Shown piece after piece: positions 9,208 to 21,011 of a stretch of DNA of 64,000 nt. The stretch's first letter is position 1; every line of letters begins with the position of its first letter. A program made the translations under genes and the position numbers. Below the pieces are notes generated by a model. The model was not told the origin of the DNA. It searched no databases and saw only the letters and a list, made by a program, of their open reading frames with translations. Source of the stretch: Filimonas effusa (GTDB lineage Bacteria; Bacteroidota; Bacteroidia; Chitinophagales; Chitinophagaceae); NCBI RefSeq assembly GCF_004118675.1, contig NZ_SDHZ01000001.1, positions 372,001 through 436,000 on the forward strand, read 5' to 3'.

Positions 9208-10065
9208 CTAGTAATCAGCCAGGGTGCTGGTGAGTTCCGATAGCGCCTGCTTTTGCTGCTCGTCATTAGGAGCGGCGCCATGCCATTTGTGCGATCCTGT
9301 CATAAAGCTCACGCCGTGTCCCATATTGGTTTTCATGAGTATAACTATAGGTTTGCCATTGTGCGCACGGGATTTGGCAAGCTCAAGCGTGGCCATAACT
9401 TCGCTCATTTTGTTCCCGTCCATTTTTAATACATCCCATCCAAAGGCTACCCATTTGGCATGTAAATCACCAAGCGATAATACCTGTTCCGTTGAACCAT
9501 CTATCTGCTGACCATTGACATCGATAGTGACAATCAGGTTATCTACCTTTTTGGCAGGAGCAAACAAGGCCGCTTCCCATATCTGACCTTCCTGTAGCTC
9601 GCCATCGCCATGCAGACTAAATACCAGCGACTGGTCTCCCTTGCGCTTTTTGGTTAAGGCAGCACCTATCGCTACCGAAAGTCCCTGGCCCAGGGAGCCG
9701 GATGACATACGTACGCCAGGCAGTCCTTCATGTGTGGTAGGATGTCCCTGTACACGGGAATTTAATTGCCGGAAAGTGGCTAACTCACTTACATCGAAAT
9801 AACCGCTGCGTGCCAGTACTGCATAAAATACCGGCGAAATATGGCCATTGGAAAGAAAGAAAAGATCTTCGCCCGTACCATCCATATGAAAGGCAGGATC
9901 ATGCTTCATGATCTTGAAATAGAGTGCCACCATAAAGTCTGTACACCCCAGGGAGCCGCCCGGGTGCCCCGACTGGCATCCATGTACCATGCGAATAATA
10001 TCGCGGCGAACCTGCTTCGCTATCTCTTCCAGCTCAGATTCACTCAACATTTTTGTAGAAGTCAT
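9208..10065 (-). CDS. Transketolase, N-terminal (TPP pyrophosphate-binding) subunit
   Basis: 285 aa. SGHPGGSLG near the N-terminus and the TPP-binding signature starting LHGDGELQEGQIWEA and ending near VTIDVN identify the pyrophosphate-binding domain. A single-chain transketolase is about 650 aa; here the function is divided between this gene and the one immediately downstream, a known bacterial arrangement rather than a frameshift, because both halves have proper starts and a 21-bp spacer. It follows the GH8 gene by 38 bp and is likely co-transcribed with it, linking xylo-oligosaccharide breakdown to the non-oxidative pentose phosphate pathway. Confidence 0.95.
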   Translation of the reverse strand: MTSTKMLSESELEEIAKQVRRDIIRMVHGCQSGHPGGSLGCTDFMVALYFKIMKHDPAFHMDGTGEDLFFLSNGHISPVFYAVLARSGYFDVSELATFRQLNSRVQGHPTTHEGLPGVRMSSGSLGQGLSVAIGAALTKKRKGDQSLVFSLHGDGELQEGQIWEAALFAPAKKVDNLIVTIDVNGQQIDGSTEQVLSLGDLHAKWVAFGWDVLKMDGNKMSEVMATLELAKSRAHNGKPIVILMKTNMGHGVSFMTGSHKWHGAAPNDEQQKQALSELTSTLADY

Positions 10066-10103
10066 TAAGTTTATTGATTTAGTGTTGCTTATAAAGAGAT
10101 TTT

Positions 10104-11321
10104 CTATAGGCTTGCAGGAATCATTTGATACCTGCCGCTCAGGTGCAACAAACTGAACAGGTATAGCAAGCCATCGTAATAAGGATCAAAATAGCCATCA
10201 TCATAAGGCTCCAGTTTCGCATTCCATAACTGGTGTACAAAATCAAGACTTCCTTTGTCGTTGTTAAGAAGAGAAGTGGTGGCAACTGTTGCCACTAGCC
10301 CTATTGAGTGCCTTAATTTAGTAACGGTACCGGCCGGCAATATAAAATTGGGACGGGACCCGTCAAGGTTAAACTGGTCTTCAAAACTGTCTATTCCCTT
10401 CAAACGCAGGAAGGCTTGCAGGCGTTTGGCATAGCTTTCCTGCCACTGTTTGTCTTTGCCAAACCAGCAATAATCCATTGCTATATTCATGGGTACACGC
10501 CAGGAATCATAGCGGAATGCTGCTGGCATCCAGGGAGTAGAATGTGCTGCCCCACTGAAGTCTGCATAATCGGGGTTCAGTCCCGTTACCGGGTCGCAGG
10601 TTCTTTTCAGGAAAGCACGGGATGTGTCCGCACAATCTCTGTAAAACTGTTCATGCCCGTCTTTGGCGTAAATGGCCCATACCTCCATGAAGGCAGGAAG
10701 ATGGTACGAAGGATCAGTCCAGTTATAATTGTTGCCCTCGGGCACAAAAGTAATTTGCTTGTGTTCGGTATTGATAAGGTTATATATATTGCCCGTGCCG
10801 TCTTTCTTCCACATCTCATCCAATATGAAACGGGCTTCGTTATAGTAATGTATGCCAGTATTGTTTCCCCATTTGTTGGCGGCAAATAATAAGCTCGTGA
10901 TATAATAAAGTTCACCGTCAGAAGCAGAGCCTTCTGAATTCTTTTTCATAGTAGCCGGGTTAATGCTCCAGGCAAAATAACCCTTACGGGGACCATCCTG
11001 GTGCTGCAGGTATTTTTTCGACCAACGCCAGATACGGTCGAATACGTCTTTTTTATCCATTTGTACAGCTACCATCATGCCATAGGAGAGGCCTTCTGTC
11101 CGGGCGTCGTGGTTTTTTATGTCCGACACATAGGCCATAGAATCTCCTACTTCAAAGTAGATACGCTGGTCGCTTTCGAAAAGGGCATGATAAGTTTTGG
11201 CGAGTTTATCTTCTATCGCCGCATTACTATATCCGGCTTCTCTGAACAGGTTGCGGTTTTGCTGCGCCAGGCTTATTATTGGTAGTAAACAGCTAATAAT
11301 GAGTATGCGTATTAGTTGCAT
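10104..11321 (-). CDS. GH8 reducing-end xylose-releasing exo-oligoxylanase (Rex-like)
   Basis: 405 aa with signal peptide (cleavage near LAQ, residue 19-20). GH8 hallmarks are RTEGLSYGMM with the general acid Glu76, GSASDGELYY with Asp135, and FRYDSWRVPMNIAMDYCWFG with the probable base Asp272. The spacing and wording of these motifs match Rex enzymes, which cut xylose from the reducing end of xylo-oligosaccharides with inversion, better than GH8 chitosanases or cellulases. The predicted location is periplasmic. It sits between a LacI gene (50 bp upstream) and the two transketolase genes, consistent with a pentose-releasing role downstream of GH10 and GH98 endo-cleavage. Confidence 0.88.
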   Translation of the reverse strand: MQLIRILIISCLLPIISLAQQNRNLFREAGYSNAAIEDKLAKTYHALFESDQRIYFEVGDSMAYVSDIKNHDARTEGLSYGMMVAVQMDKKDVFDRIWRWSKKYLQHQDGPRKGYFAWSINPATMKKNSEGSASDGELYYITSLLFAANKWGNNTGIHYYNEARFILDEMWKKDGTGNIYNLINTEHKQITFVPEGNNYNWTDPSYHLPAFMEVWAIYAKDGHEQFYRDCADTSRAFLKRTCDPVTGLNPDYADFSGAAHSTPWMPAAFRYDSWRVPMNIAMDYCWFGKDKQWQESYAKRLQAFLRLKGIDSFEDQFNLDGSRPNFILPAGTVTKLRHSIGLVATVATTSLLNNDKGSLDFVHQLWNAKLEPYDDGYFDPYYDGLLYLFSLLHLSGRYQMIPASL

Positions 11322-11370
11322 CGTTTATGATTTATCAAATTAATTCAATGCTGCTTTCTGAAGAACATAA

Positions 11371-12423
11371 CTAGGCAAATAATCGTTGCGACGAAGCTCT
11401 TTGTATGAGCCGGGAACGTACAACGATCCGCGTAGCTCCGTTGTTGTAATAACCTTTTATATTGTTTATCAGGTTATGAGCGGTAATTTCACCTATCTCA
11501 ATTCCCGGGTATTGTATGGTCGTAAGCTGCGGACTAACAGCCCTGCTGATAAAATCATCATTAAAGCCTACCAGCGCGAGGTCTTCAGGAATACACCAGC
11601 CGGCGTCGCTCAGTTTATTCATACATACCGCTGCTGTATAATCATCTGTAATGAAAGCGGCATCAGGACGTGGATAAATACGCATAATGGCGTCGGCAGC
11701 GTCTATACCTGCAGCTTTATTCAGTTCATTTGTCAATACCAGGTTGTCATCTATGCCAATGCCATAATCACGCAGCGCTTCAGCATAGCCTTTATAACGC
11801 TGGGCATAAATTTCCCTGTTCTTATTACCGGTAACCAGTACAATACGCCTGCAGCCTTGGCCAAGTAAATGCTGCGTCGCCTGGTAAGCAGAGCCGGCAT
11901 TGTCGATCACTACCAAAGAACTGCCGGGATGCTTTTCTGCGCTGTCAAAAAATATGACAGGTACCTTTTTATCATAAAAGGGACGGAAATGTGACAGGTC
12001 GTTGTTGTCGCAAACCAACGAAGCTATCACCCCGCTTACGCGTCTCTTTAAAAAGTTTTGTGCATTAAGGGCCTCCTTGGTAGTGCTTTGTGCTGAATAG
12101 GCAATTATAATTTCGTAACCTGCCGCCGAAGCAACCGAGCTGATGCCGGTTAATACGGAAGACATGAATTGGTTGTTAAGATCATGCACTATTACCCCTA
12201 TGGTATGTGCTGCACGGTTTCGTAAACTTCCGGTAAACAAATTACGCCGGTATCCCAGGGCTGCCGCCGCCTCTGCAATCTTAAGCCGGGTGTCTTCGCT
12301 GATAGCGGGATTGTTATGCAAACCACGGCTTACTGTAGAAATAGATACCCCCAGATGATCGGCAATATCATAAATGGTGATTTCCTGGCTTGTTGGCAAA
12401 ACCCCGGCTTCTTCTTTTTTCAT
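11371..12423 (-). CDS. LacI-family transcriptional regulator (first of three)
   Basis: 350 aa. The N-terminal helix-turn-helix is EITIYDIADHLGVSISTVSRGL (about 14-36) with the hinge region RRNLFTGSLR, followed by a periplasmic-binding-protein-like effector domain (TIGVIVHDLNNQFMSS to the C-terminus). It is closely similar in layout to the regulator at 22608-23654. It heads the GH8-transketolase run, so autoregulation and control of those genes by a xylose- or arabinose-containing oligosaccharide is a reasonable inference. The intergenic region upstream holds a perfect 14-bp inverted repeat at 12523-12555 that could be an operator or a terminator. Confidence 0.93.
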   Translation of the reverse strand: MKKEEAGVLPTSQEITIYDIADHLGVSISTVSRGLHNNPAISEDTRLKIAEAAAALGYRRNLFTGSLRNRAAHTIGVIVHDLNNQFMSSVLTGISSVASAAGYEIIIAYSAQSTTKEALNAQNFLKRRVSGVIASLVCDNNDLSHFRPFYDKKVPVIFFDSAEKHPGSSLVVIDNAGSAYQATQHLLGQGCRRIVLVTGNKNREIYAQRYKGYAEALRDYGIGIDDNLVLTNELNKAAGIDAADAIMRIYPRPDAAFITDDYTAAVCMNKLSDAGWCIPEDLALVGFNDDFISRAVSPQLTTIQYPGIEIGEITAHNLINNIKGYYNNGATRIVVRSRLIQRASSQRLFA

Positions 12424-12522
12424 TTGACAAGTGTTTCGGTGAATATCTTGTAGAGAAAGAGCAATCCGGCGTAAAAGTAGTTTTGGCAGAAGACGGAGAA
12501 GAGAATATTTGTAGTAAACAAT

Positions 12523-12555
12523 AGCACAAATGTTTAAAAAGTAAACATTTGTGCT
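12523..12555. repeat. Perfect 14-bp inverted repeat containing the ACAAATGTTTAAAAAG motif
   Basis: Arms AGCACAAATGTTTA (12523-12536) and TAAACATTTGTGCT (12542-12555) are exact reverse complements around AAAAG. It lies between the end of GH95 and the start of the LacI gene, both on the minus strand. It can serve as the GH95 terminator, though the following T content is modest, or as an operator about 100 bp upstream of LacI. The sequence ACAAATGTTTAAA recurs at 43298 and 48006. Confidence 0.65.
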
Positions 12556-12585
12556 TTGTCCTGTCTGTATGCGTATTAAATCGGC

Positions 12586-15051
12586 TTATTGTGCTACAAG
12601 CGTATATTGCTTTCCCGCCTGGGTGGGCAGGTCATATAACTGCGTTGCCGCTAAAGCAGGCGGTGTAATGATAGCTTCTGATGATATGACCGGGGCTGGT
12701 GTCGGTGGCGTTTCATAAAATGGATTGGAATTGTTGCCTTTGGCAGGTCTTAAGCTACTATTGCCCGTTGCCTTCATTGAATTCGGAACCCGCAGGCGAA
12801 GGTTACCCCCAATTGTGGAACGAACCGTTACTTTTAGAAGTTTCCCGTTTTCCCACTGCATATTTACCACTTCAAATCCACCCTGCGCGCGCAACCCGCT
12901 CACCGATCCGCTTTTTTTCCAGGCATCAGGTAGTGCTGGCAGCAGGTGCAGGCTACCGTCGGCACTTTGCATCAGCATTTCTGTAATACCCGAGGTACAG
13001 CCGAAATTACCATCGATCTGGAAAGGTGGATGCGCATCAAAGAGATTGTTGTAGGTCCCTCCGCCATCAGGATTTACGCCCAACGGCGTTAACTGGTTCT
13101 GAATGAGCTTGTAAGCATGGTTGCCGTCGAGCATCCGGGCCCACCAGTTTATTTTCCAGCCCATACTCCAGCCTGTAGATACATCCCCGCGTTGCTTGAG
13201 TGTATTGAAAGCAGCACTATAAAGTTGCGGCGTTCGGAAGGCCGATATTTGATTGGACGGGAAAAGACCATACAAATGTGAAATATGGCGATGATGATCG
13301 TTGGGGTCATCCACATCATCCAGCCACTCCTGCAGTTGGCTATGATTGCCAATGTGCATGGGAGGGAGGAGGCTGCGCATGCGCCGGAGCGTGTCGGCAA
13401 ATACAGCATCCTGCTTTAAAATCTCCGATGCTCGTATAGTACTGGTGAATAGATCAAATACAATCTGGTTGTCCATAGTCGTTCCGGCGTCGAGGCTGGA
13501 GCCGCCATGCGCCCGGGGCGCATTCTCCGGTGACGTGCCCGGGTTAACCACCAGCCAGTGATTCTTGGGATGCTCTATGAGAAAATCAGCATAAAACATA
13601 GCCGCGCCTTTTAGTATCGGATAAGCTTCTGCCAGGAATTTTTTGTCGCCGCTATACAAGTAATGTTCCCATAAATGTTGCGAGGTCCAGCCTCCACCCG
13701 CATTCCAGATGCCCCAGAACGCTCCATCCACGGGACCGGTAATGCGCCAGATATCTGTATTGTGATGTGCCATCCAGCCTCGTGCCCCATACATCACCCG
13801 CGCGGTTTCACGACCACTTTCACTCATCTCCTTTACCATTTGCAGAAATGGCTCATGAAGCTCTGCCAGATTGGTCTTCTCAGCAGGCCAATAGTTCATT
13901 TCAGCATTAATGTTAAGAGTATACTTACTATCCCACGGTGGTGCTATCTTATCGTTCCAGATACCTTGAAGATTGGCTGGTTGTCCGCCTGGTTGAGAAG
14001 AGCAGATCAGCAGGTAGCGGCCATACTGGTAGTATAACGACACCAGTTGAGGGTCGTCTGCCGACCGGAAATGCTGAAGCCGTATGTCTGTGGGGTCAGC
14101 AGCGGCAGCCGTTGTTCCCAGGTCTAGGCGTACACGGTTAAAGTAACGCTGGTAGGCGGCTATATGGGCAGGCAGCAGAGTTGAAAAAGACTTGGGATAG
14201 GCTTTGTTCAGGTAGCTGATTGCCCGCTTTTCTTCGTCTCCGCTGATATCCTTATAGTTATTGAAGTTCGTAGCTATAGATATATAGATTGTTACAGTAT
14301 TGGCATTGGATATAACAAGGGAACTGTCGGTGGTGGTGGCACTGCCGCCGTCCAGCTTAAACCTGGAGATGCCTTTGAATCTTACCTTCCCTGTTACGCC
14401 TTCATGATCGCCGGTGGTGCCTGCAATGGTGAGTTCATTTGCCGCCGTAGTGCCAATAGTAGCCTGTCGCTGGGGCGTCGTATAAAAAGCAGTAAAAGAA
14501 AGACTGCCTTTCCGGTTGGCCGACAATCTTATCACGATTACACGGTCGGTGAACGAGGCAAAAGCTTCCCGGGTATAGGTAACGCCGTTTACTGTATAAG
14601 ATGTTTGGGTGATCGCTTTTTCAATATCAAGCTCACGCCTGTAATTGGTGTAACCGGTGTGCCCCGGGAACGACAAACGTAGACTGCCTACAGGCTGAAA
14701 ACGTTGGCCGTTCGAATGCGCGGTGAAAAATGTTTTATCTGTTAATCTTTCAGCTTCTTTCTGTTTCCCGTCGAAGATCAGCTGCCTGATGGCTGGTAAG
14801 GCCGCCAGGGCCTCCCTGCTGTCATTGCGGTTAGGACTGCCCGACCATACTGTGTGTTCATTGAGTTGAATAGTTTCGTCTGCTACATTGCCATATACCA
14901 TGGCGCCAAGCCTGCCATTGCCAATCGGTAAAGCATTTTCCCAGGTTGTCCCGGATGGCTTGTCATACCATAGTTTTAAGGCAGACGGTTGCTGGGTGTA
15001 ACCCGGCATTGCTGTTGTTAAGCAAAGAAAAAATAATAATGGTTTCATCAT
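12586..15051 (-). CDS. GH95 alpha-L-fucosidase / alpha-L-galactosidase family enzyme
   Basis: 821 aa with signal peptide (MPGYTQQ). N-terminal beta-sandwich: [18 protein letters not shown] and [11 protein letters not shown]. Catalytic residues of the (alpha/alpha)6 barrel are visible: Asn380 and Asn382 in [13 protein letters not shown], acid Glu509 in GTSPENAP, and Asp680 in QIDGNFGC. The residue two before the first Asn is Thr378. As I recall, it is His in bifidobacterial alpha-1,2-fucosidase and Thr in a Bacteroides alpha-L-galactosidase from a xylan PUL. Removal of terminal L-galactose from glucuronoarabinoxylan is therefore plausible, with L-fucosidase as the alternative. It lies between two LacI genes in the GH10 run. 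Confidence 0.92.
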   Translation of the reverse strand: MMKPLLFFLCLTTAMPGYTQQPSALKLWYDKPSGTTWENALPIGNGRLGAMVYGNVADETIQLNEHTVWSGSPNRNDSREALAALPAIRQLIFDGKQKEAERLTDKTFFTAHSNGQRFQPVGSLRLSFPGHTGYTNYRRELDIEKAITQTSYTVNGVTYTREAFASFTDRVIVIRLSANRKGSLSFTAFYTTPQRQATIGTTAANELTIAGTTGDHEGVTGKVRFKGISRFKLDGGSATTTDSSLVISNANTVTIYISIATNFNNYKDISGDEEKRAISYLNKAYPKSFSTLLPAHIAAYQRYFNRVRLDLGTTAAAADPTDIRLQHFRSADDPQLVSLYYQYGRYLLICSSQPGGQPANLQGIWNDKIAPPWDSKYTLNINAEMNYWPAEKTNLAELHEPFLQMVKEMSESGRETARVMYGARGWMAHHNTDIWRITGPVDGAFWGIWNAGGGWTSQHLWEHYLYSGDKKFLAEAYPILKGAAMFYADFLIEHPKNHWLVVNPGTSPENAPRAHGGSSLDAGTTMDNQIVFDLFTSTIRASEILKQDAVFADTLRRMRSLLPPMHIGNHSQLQEWLDDVDDPNDHHRHISHLYGLFPSNQISAFRTPQLYSAAFNTLKQRGDVSTGWSMGWKINWWARMLDGNHAYKLIQNQLTPLGVNPDGGGTYNNLFDAHPPFQIDGNFGCTSGITEMLMQSADGSLHLLPALPDAWKKSGSVSGLRAQGGFEVVNMQWENGKLLKVTVRSTIGGNLRLRVPNSMKATGNSSLRPAKGNNSNPFYETPPTPAPVISSEAIITPPALAATQLYDLPTQAGKQYTLVAQ

Positions 15052-15195
15052 CGAAGTATTAGTAGTAACAAGTAGCTACTGTGTTTAATGGCAATAAAAT
15101 GATAAACGATCCGTAACGGGGTAAGTTTTGCTATGCCGGCAGGTAGGGGGGCTGAAGTCTCACGTGGGCGACTTCTTTATCTGTATTGCGACAAA

Positions 15196-16269
15196 TCAGG
15201 CTTTCTGGGAAAATTGTCCGGCCTTCGTTTTACTACTCTCTACCATCTTTTTTTGAGAGCTTTGCCGCATCACAATCTTGCTTTTTACAACAATGGTTTT
15301 ATCCTTGCGGAATTTGACATCTTCCTTGAGAATGTTTTTGAAATAAACATTGGCTGCTTGTCTTCCCAGCTCTCTGCTTTGCTGATCTATGGTAGATAAT
15401 GTGGGTCTTACCAGTTCTGTAAAACTTTCATTTGCGAATCCTACAATACCCAACTGTTGTGGTACGGCAATTCCCATCGATTCGGCTAATTGTAAAACTG
15501 CCAGTGCTTGCACATCAGACACAGTTACAATAGCATCTGGTGGATGTTTTAGCGATAATAACTTGATGGCAGCCTGTCTGGCAGCTTCTTTCGTTAAGGC
15601 ATTCTCCACTATGTAATTAAAGGGAATGTTGAGCGCCGCTTCCGTAATGCCCTTGATATACCCCGCTTTCCTGTTCTTAAAGGTAAGCAGGTGTTCTGGG
15701 CCACCGATAAATGCAATTCTTTTATATTTTTCTGCTACAAGGTGTCTTACCATGGCTAGAGCCGCTTCAGAATTGTCATTCATCACTTTATAAGTATCTA
15801 CCTTGTCTATGCATCGGTCGAATTGAATGATTTCTATATCACTGTTCTTGACAGCCTCTAAATGCTGTGTAGATTGTGTCTCTTCTGCCAGGCAGATTAA
15901 GATACAATCTACATTCTGACGTACCAGCACGTCAATAGCCTTACGTTCCTGCTGGTAAGAATCATGCGACTGGCACATGATAAGACTGTATTGATTCTCT
16001 GTACACGCTTCTTCTATGCCTGCAATTACCTCGGAGAAAAAGCTCTGTGCAATATGTGGTATAATTACACCCATGGTCTTCGAAGAGCCTCGCCGGAGAT
16101 TGGCGGCCTGCGAATTGTGCCGGTAGTGGAGTTCCGCGGCCTTTTTCTTGACCTTTTCCTTGATTTTTTCACTAACCAGCGGATGGTCATTTAATGCCCT
16201 CGAAACATACGAAGCTGACATGCCTAATTCTTCAGCAATATCATAAATCGTTATTCTTTTTCCGTTCAT
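15196..16269 (-). CDS. LacI-family transcriptional regulator (second of three)
   Basis: 357 aa from this ATG. The start was chosen because MNGKRITIYDIAEELGMSA begins the helix-turn-helix at once, as in its two paralogues; the frame is open a further 25 codons to 16344 but that extension has no domain. The recognition helix is SASYVSRAL, different from SISTVSRGL and SAATVSRGL in the other two, suggesting a different or relaxed operator. The effector domain (TMGVIIPHIAQSFFSEVIAG onward) is sugar-binding-protein-like. It lies 111 bp after GH10 and upstream of GH95. The palindrome at 17624-17639, upstream of GH10, is a candidate target. Confidence 0.92.
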   Translation of the reverse strand: MNGKRITIYDIAEELGMSASYVSRALNDHPLVSEKIKEKVKKKAAELHYRHNSQAANLRRGSSKTMGVIIPHIAQSFFSEVIAGIEEACTENQYSLIMCQSHDSYQQERKAIDVLVRQNVDCILICLAEETQSTQHLEAVKNSDIEIIQFDRCIDKVDTYKVMNDNSEAALAMVRHLVAEKYKRIAFIGGPEHLLTFKNRKAGYIKGITEAALNIPFNYIVENALTKEAARQAAIKLLSLKHPPDAIVTVSDVQALAVLQLAESMGIAVPQQLGIVGFANESFTELVRPTLSTIDQQSRELGRQAANVYFKNILKEDVKFRKDKTIVVKSKIVMRQSSQKKMVESSKTKAGQFSQKA

Positions 16270-16380
16270 CTTATGTCCAGATTTCTTAACAAAACATATA
16301 AATGGCACACCCGGCCTTGCGGCGTTCTGTAATGCAATGTACACTTTTCAAAGAAGGATGACAATTTCTCACTTCTTACA

Positions 16381-17511
16381 CTATTTCTGTTGCCTTCCGG
16401 CCTCGATCACTTTATAGAATGCAGGCTTGGGTTTAAACTGTCGGTCGAATAGCAAAGGATAATTGGTCCTTCCCCTTACAGGCCAGTCGTTGAGCCACGA
16501 TTGACCGTCGTCCACGCCCCAAAAGGTGATCCGGCTGATTTGTTTGTCATATTTTAGAAATAACCGGAACAACGCTTCATAACCGCTTGCAAGTTTGTTT
16601 TGCATCGAATCAGGCAAGCCACCAGCGTAGGGATTGATCTTTTCGTTATAAGCTGCATTTTGGCTTATATCGGCACCTACTACATTTTTGGGGGCAGGCA
16701 AAACACTAATGTCCAGTTCTGTAAACATAACTTCAATGCCCAGAGAACTAAACTCTTGTATGCTTTTTTCAATCTGTTCAAATGGGATATGATCCACGCT
16801 CCAGTGGCCCTGTATGCCTACACCGTCAATTCTGACACCTGCCGCCTGAATTTTTTTGATCAGGGCAATAGCGCCCGCTCTTTTGGCTGGTTGCTCTATA
16901 TTGTAATCATTATAATACAATTTAGTGTGCGGCGCCGCCTGCTGTGCTATACGAAAAGCTTCTACTACAAAATCATCACCAAGTTTTTGCTGAAAAACTG
17001 ATTTGCGCATCGTGCCGTCTTCATTCAACGCTTCATTCACTACATCCCATGAATAAACCTTGCCGTCATATCTTCCCGCCACAGTCGTAATATGATCATG
17101 CAGGAACTGGCGAACCGAATCTGTACTGCTCATCCGGTACATGTATCGTGGTAACTGACTGTGCCAGATCAACGTATGTGCATTTACCTTGAGGTGGTGC
17201 CGCTCTGCATAAGCTACAAGTTTGTCTGCCAGCTCAAAATTGTAACGGTTCCATTCAGGCTGCAATAACGCAGCCTTCATAATATTCTCAGGTGTTACGG
17301 CTTCAAATTGAGCAGGTATCAGTAAGCCCGCACCAGGGTCCTTTTCTTCTATCTGCTGCGTGTTTAGGGCAGTACCGATTGCAAAATCTTTTTTAAAAAC
17401 TTCTTTTAAGGATGGGGTCGGATCTGTAATGTTCGATTTCCGCCCACTGGCACAGCCAGTAAGTAGCAGCCCTGCAAATGCAACAGGTAGGAAAAGAAAT
17501 TTCGTTGTCAT
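16381..17511 (-). CDS. GH10 endo-1,4-beta-xylanase, lipoprotein
   Basis: 376 aa. The lipoprotein signal has lipobox LLTGC with Cys20, so the enzyme is probably anchored in the outer membrane or periplasm. The TIM barrel shows the family pattern: VNAHTLIWHSQLP, WDVVNEALNEDG with acid/base Glu160, and VMFTELDISVLP with nucleophile Glu265. WGVDDGQSWLNDWPVRGR near the end is also typical. GH10 enzymes cut decorated xylan to short oligosaccharides. It is the first gene of the minus-strand run and is divergent from the CE1-CBM48-CE1 esterase, sharing a 182-bp promoter region that contains a LacI-type palindrome. Confidence 0.95.
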   Translation of the reverse strand: MTTKFLFLPVAFAGLLLTGCASGRKSNITDPTPSLKEVFKKDFAIGTALNTQQIEEKDPGAGLLIPAQFEAVTPENIMKAALLQPEWNRYNFELADKLVAYAERHHLKVNAHTLIWHSQLPRYMYRMSSTDSVRQFLHDHITTVAGRYDGKVYSWDVVNEALNEDGTMRKSVFQQKLGDDFVVEAFRIAQQAAPHTKLYYNDYNIEQPAKRAGAIALIKKIQAAGVRIDGVGIQGHWSVDHIPFEQIEKSIQEFSSLGIEVMFTELDISVLPAPKNVVGADISQNAAYNEKINPYAGGLPDSMQNKLASGYEALFRLFLKYDKQISRITFWGVDDGQSWLNDWPVRGRTNYPLLFDRQFKPKPAFYKVIEAGRQQK

Positions 17512-17623
17512 ATAGCCTTTTCAGTTTGTATTAATTGGTTATTTAGATTGTATCGTTGTTGCCCTGCCTCATATCACATATCCAGGCGTTTTTGGCTAAA
17601 AATAGGAGATTTTTGATTAAATA

Positions 17624-17639
17624 TTGAAATCGATTTCAA
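17624..17639. promoter_or_regulatory. Perfect 16-bp palindrome, probable LacI-family operator between GH10 and CE1 genes
   Basis: TTGAAATCGATTTCAA is an exact palindrome with a central CG and the TGAAAnCGnTTTCA pattern typical of LacI/GalR/CcpA operators. It lies 113 bp upstream of GH10 (minus) and 55 bp upstream of the esterase (plus). A weak -7-like TATTATTG (17656-17663) sits 16 bp downstream on the plus strand, so bound repressor would cover the -33 region. A 12-base match recurs at 41831. Confidence 0.75.
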
Positions 17640-17666
17640 AAATCGGGAAATGACCTATTATTGTAA

Positions 17667-19610
<1,944 letters not shown>

Positions 19611-19622
19611 TTCAACGATGCG

Positions 19623-20957
19623 ATGAAGAAACGCTTTATATATATATTACTGGCATTGGCTACCACAGCGGTCAATGCCCAAAACCCTTTTATCACAGAT
19701 CAGTTCTCCGCCGATCCTTCTGCCAGGGTCTTTGGAAACAGAGTGTATGTTTATCCTTCACATGATATCTTATGTACAGAAGGTAAAGGACGCCCAGGTT
19801 GGTTTTGTATGGCAGATTACCACGTGTTTTCCTCTGCCAATCTTACCGACTGGACAGATCATGGTGTCATTGTAAGCCAGGATAATGTAGAATGGGTCGA
19901 TGCAAGCGGTTACAGCATGTGGGCGCCTGATTGTATTTTCAGGAATGGGAAATATTACTTTTATTTTCCTGCACGAGGTAAAGATACCACAAAGGGAAAA
20001 GGCTTTTCCATAGGCGTGGCTGTGGCCTCAAAACCAGAAGGACCTTTCACGCCGCAGCCCGAACCCATAAAGAAGGTACACGGTATTGATCCCAACGTTT
20101 TTATAGACAAAGATGGACAGGCTTATTTGTATTGGTCACAAGGTCACATTTACGTGGCAAAACTGAAAGCCAATATGCTGGAACTGGATGGAGAACCTTC
20201 CATTATCGCAAATCTTCCCACAGAAGGATTGAAAGAAGGCCCGTATTTGTTCGAACGCAACGGCAAATATTATCTGACTTACCCTCATGTACAAAACAAG
20301 ATCGAACGTTTGGAATATGCAATGGGCGATCATCCAATGGGCCCCTTTAAAGTTACGGGCGTTATAATGGATGAATCTGAAACTGGTTGCTGGACCAATC
20401 ACCAGTCGGTAATAAGCTTTAACGGGCAATGGTACCTTTTCTATCACCATAATGACCTGTCGCCTCAATTCGATAAGAATAGATCTATCAGGATCGATAG
20501 TCTGTTTTTTGAACCTGGAGGTGCGATCAGGAAAGTAATACCTACGCTTCGCGGCGTAGGACTGACCAATGCAACGCATCCCATACAAATAGACCGTTAC
20601 AGCCATCGCAGCACAAAAGGAGTATCCATTCAATTCCTGGATACAGCCAATACATTTGCTGGTTGGAAAACCGTCTTTAATAGCAGGAAGGCATGGATTC
20701 AATACAATAGCGTTGATTTCGGAAAAAAAGTGTTGAAAAACCTTGTGGTAAGAGCGCAATCCGCTGCCGGTGCAAAGCTGCAGGTGAGACTCGACAGGCC
20801 GGATGGCCCTGTCATGGCAGAATGCAGGATTGCTGAATCTGGCAATTGGCAGCTAAGCAAGGCAACGGTGGTTAATTTCATACCAGGCGTTCACAACCTC
20901 GTAGTAACAATGAATGACGGTAGCCAATGTGAATTAGACTGGCTTCGTTTCGAATAA
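19623..20957 (+). CDS. GH43 glycosidase with C-terminal CBM6-like module
   Basis: 444 aa with signal peptide (NA-Q, residue 19). The catalytic set is SADPSAR with base Asp31, GIDPNVFIDKDG with Asp156 and LKEGPYLF with acid Glu205. The insertion GKGRPGWFCMADYHVFSS and MWAPDCIFRNGKYYFYFP are typical of GH43 groups containing beta-xylosidases and arabinofuranosidases from xylan loci. A CBM6-like sandwich occupies about 320-444, ending CELDWLRFE. It follows the dual esterase by 12 bp, so deacylation and debranching or exo-cleavage of xylan are probably made together. A convergent terminator follows. Confidence 0.9.
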   Translation: MKKRFIYILLALATTAVNAQNPFITDQFSADPSARVFGNRVYVYPSHDILCTEGKGRPGWFCMADYHVFSSANLTDWTDHGVIVSQDNVEWVDASGYSMWAPDCIFRNGKYYFYFPARGKDTTKGKGFSIGVAVASKPEGPFTPQPEPIKKVHGIDPNVFIDKDGQAYLYWSQGHIYVAKLKANMLELDGEPSIIANLPTEGLKEGPYLFERNGKYYLTYPHVQNKIERLEYAMGDHPMGPFKVTGVIMDESETGCWTNHQSVISFNGQWYLFYHHNDLSPQFDKNRSIRIDSLFFEPGGAIRKVIPTLRGVGLTNATHPIQIDRYSHRSTKGVSIQFLDTANTFAGWKTVFNSRKAWIQYNSVDFGKKVLKNLVVRAQSAAGAKLQVRLDRPDGPVMAECRIAESGNWQLSKATVVNFIPGVHNLVVTMNDGSQCELDWLRFE

Positions 20958-20958
20958 A

Positions 20959-21000
20959 AAGAAGAGGGTATATCATATCGATACACCCTCTTCTTATTTT
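20959..21000. terminator. Bidirectional terminator between two convergent GH43 genes
   Basis: 16-bp near-perfect arms, 20959-20974 and 20980-20995, surround a 5-nt loop; the core GAAGAGGGT pairs with ACCCTCTTC. A-rich and T-rich flanks serve both strands. Confidence 0.85.
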
Positions 21001-21011
21001 TTATACTTTAT

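Noticed and set aside
8194..10065. Transketolase as a frameshifted single gene
   Set aside because: The two halves have separate proper starts and stops with a 21-bp spacer and intact domain boundaries, matching the known two-subunit form.
15071..15080. 10-bp palindrome AGTAGCTACT upstream of GH95
   Set aside because: It has a central GC rather than CG, its flanks do not extend the symmetry, and no second copy was seen, so it was not called an operator.
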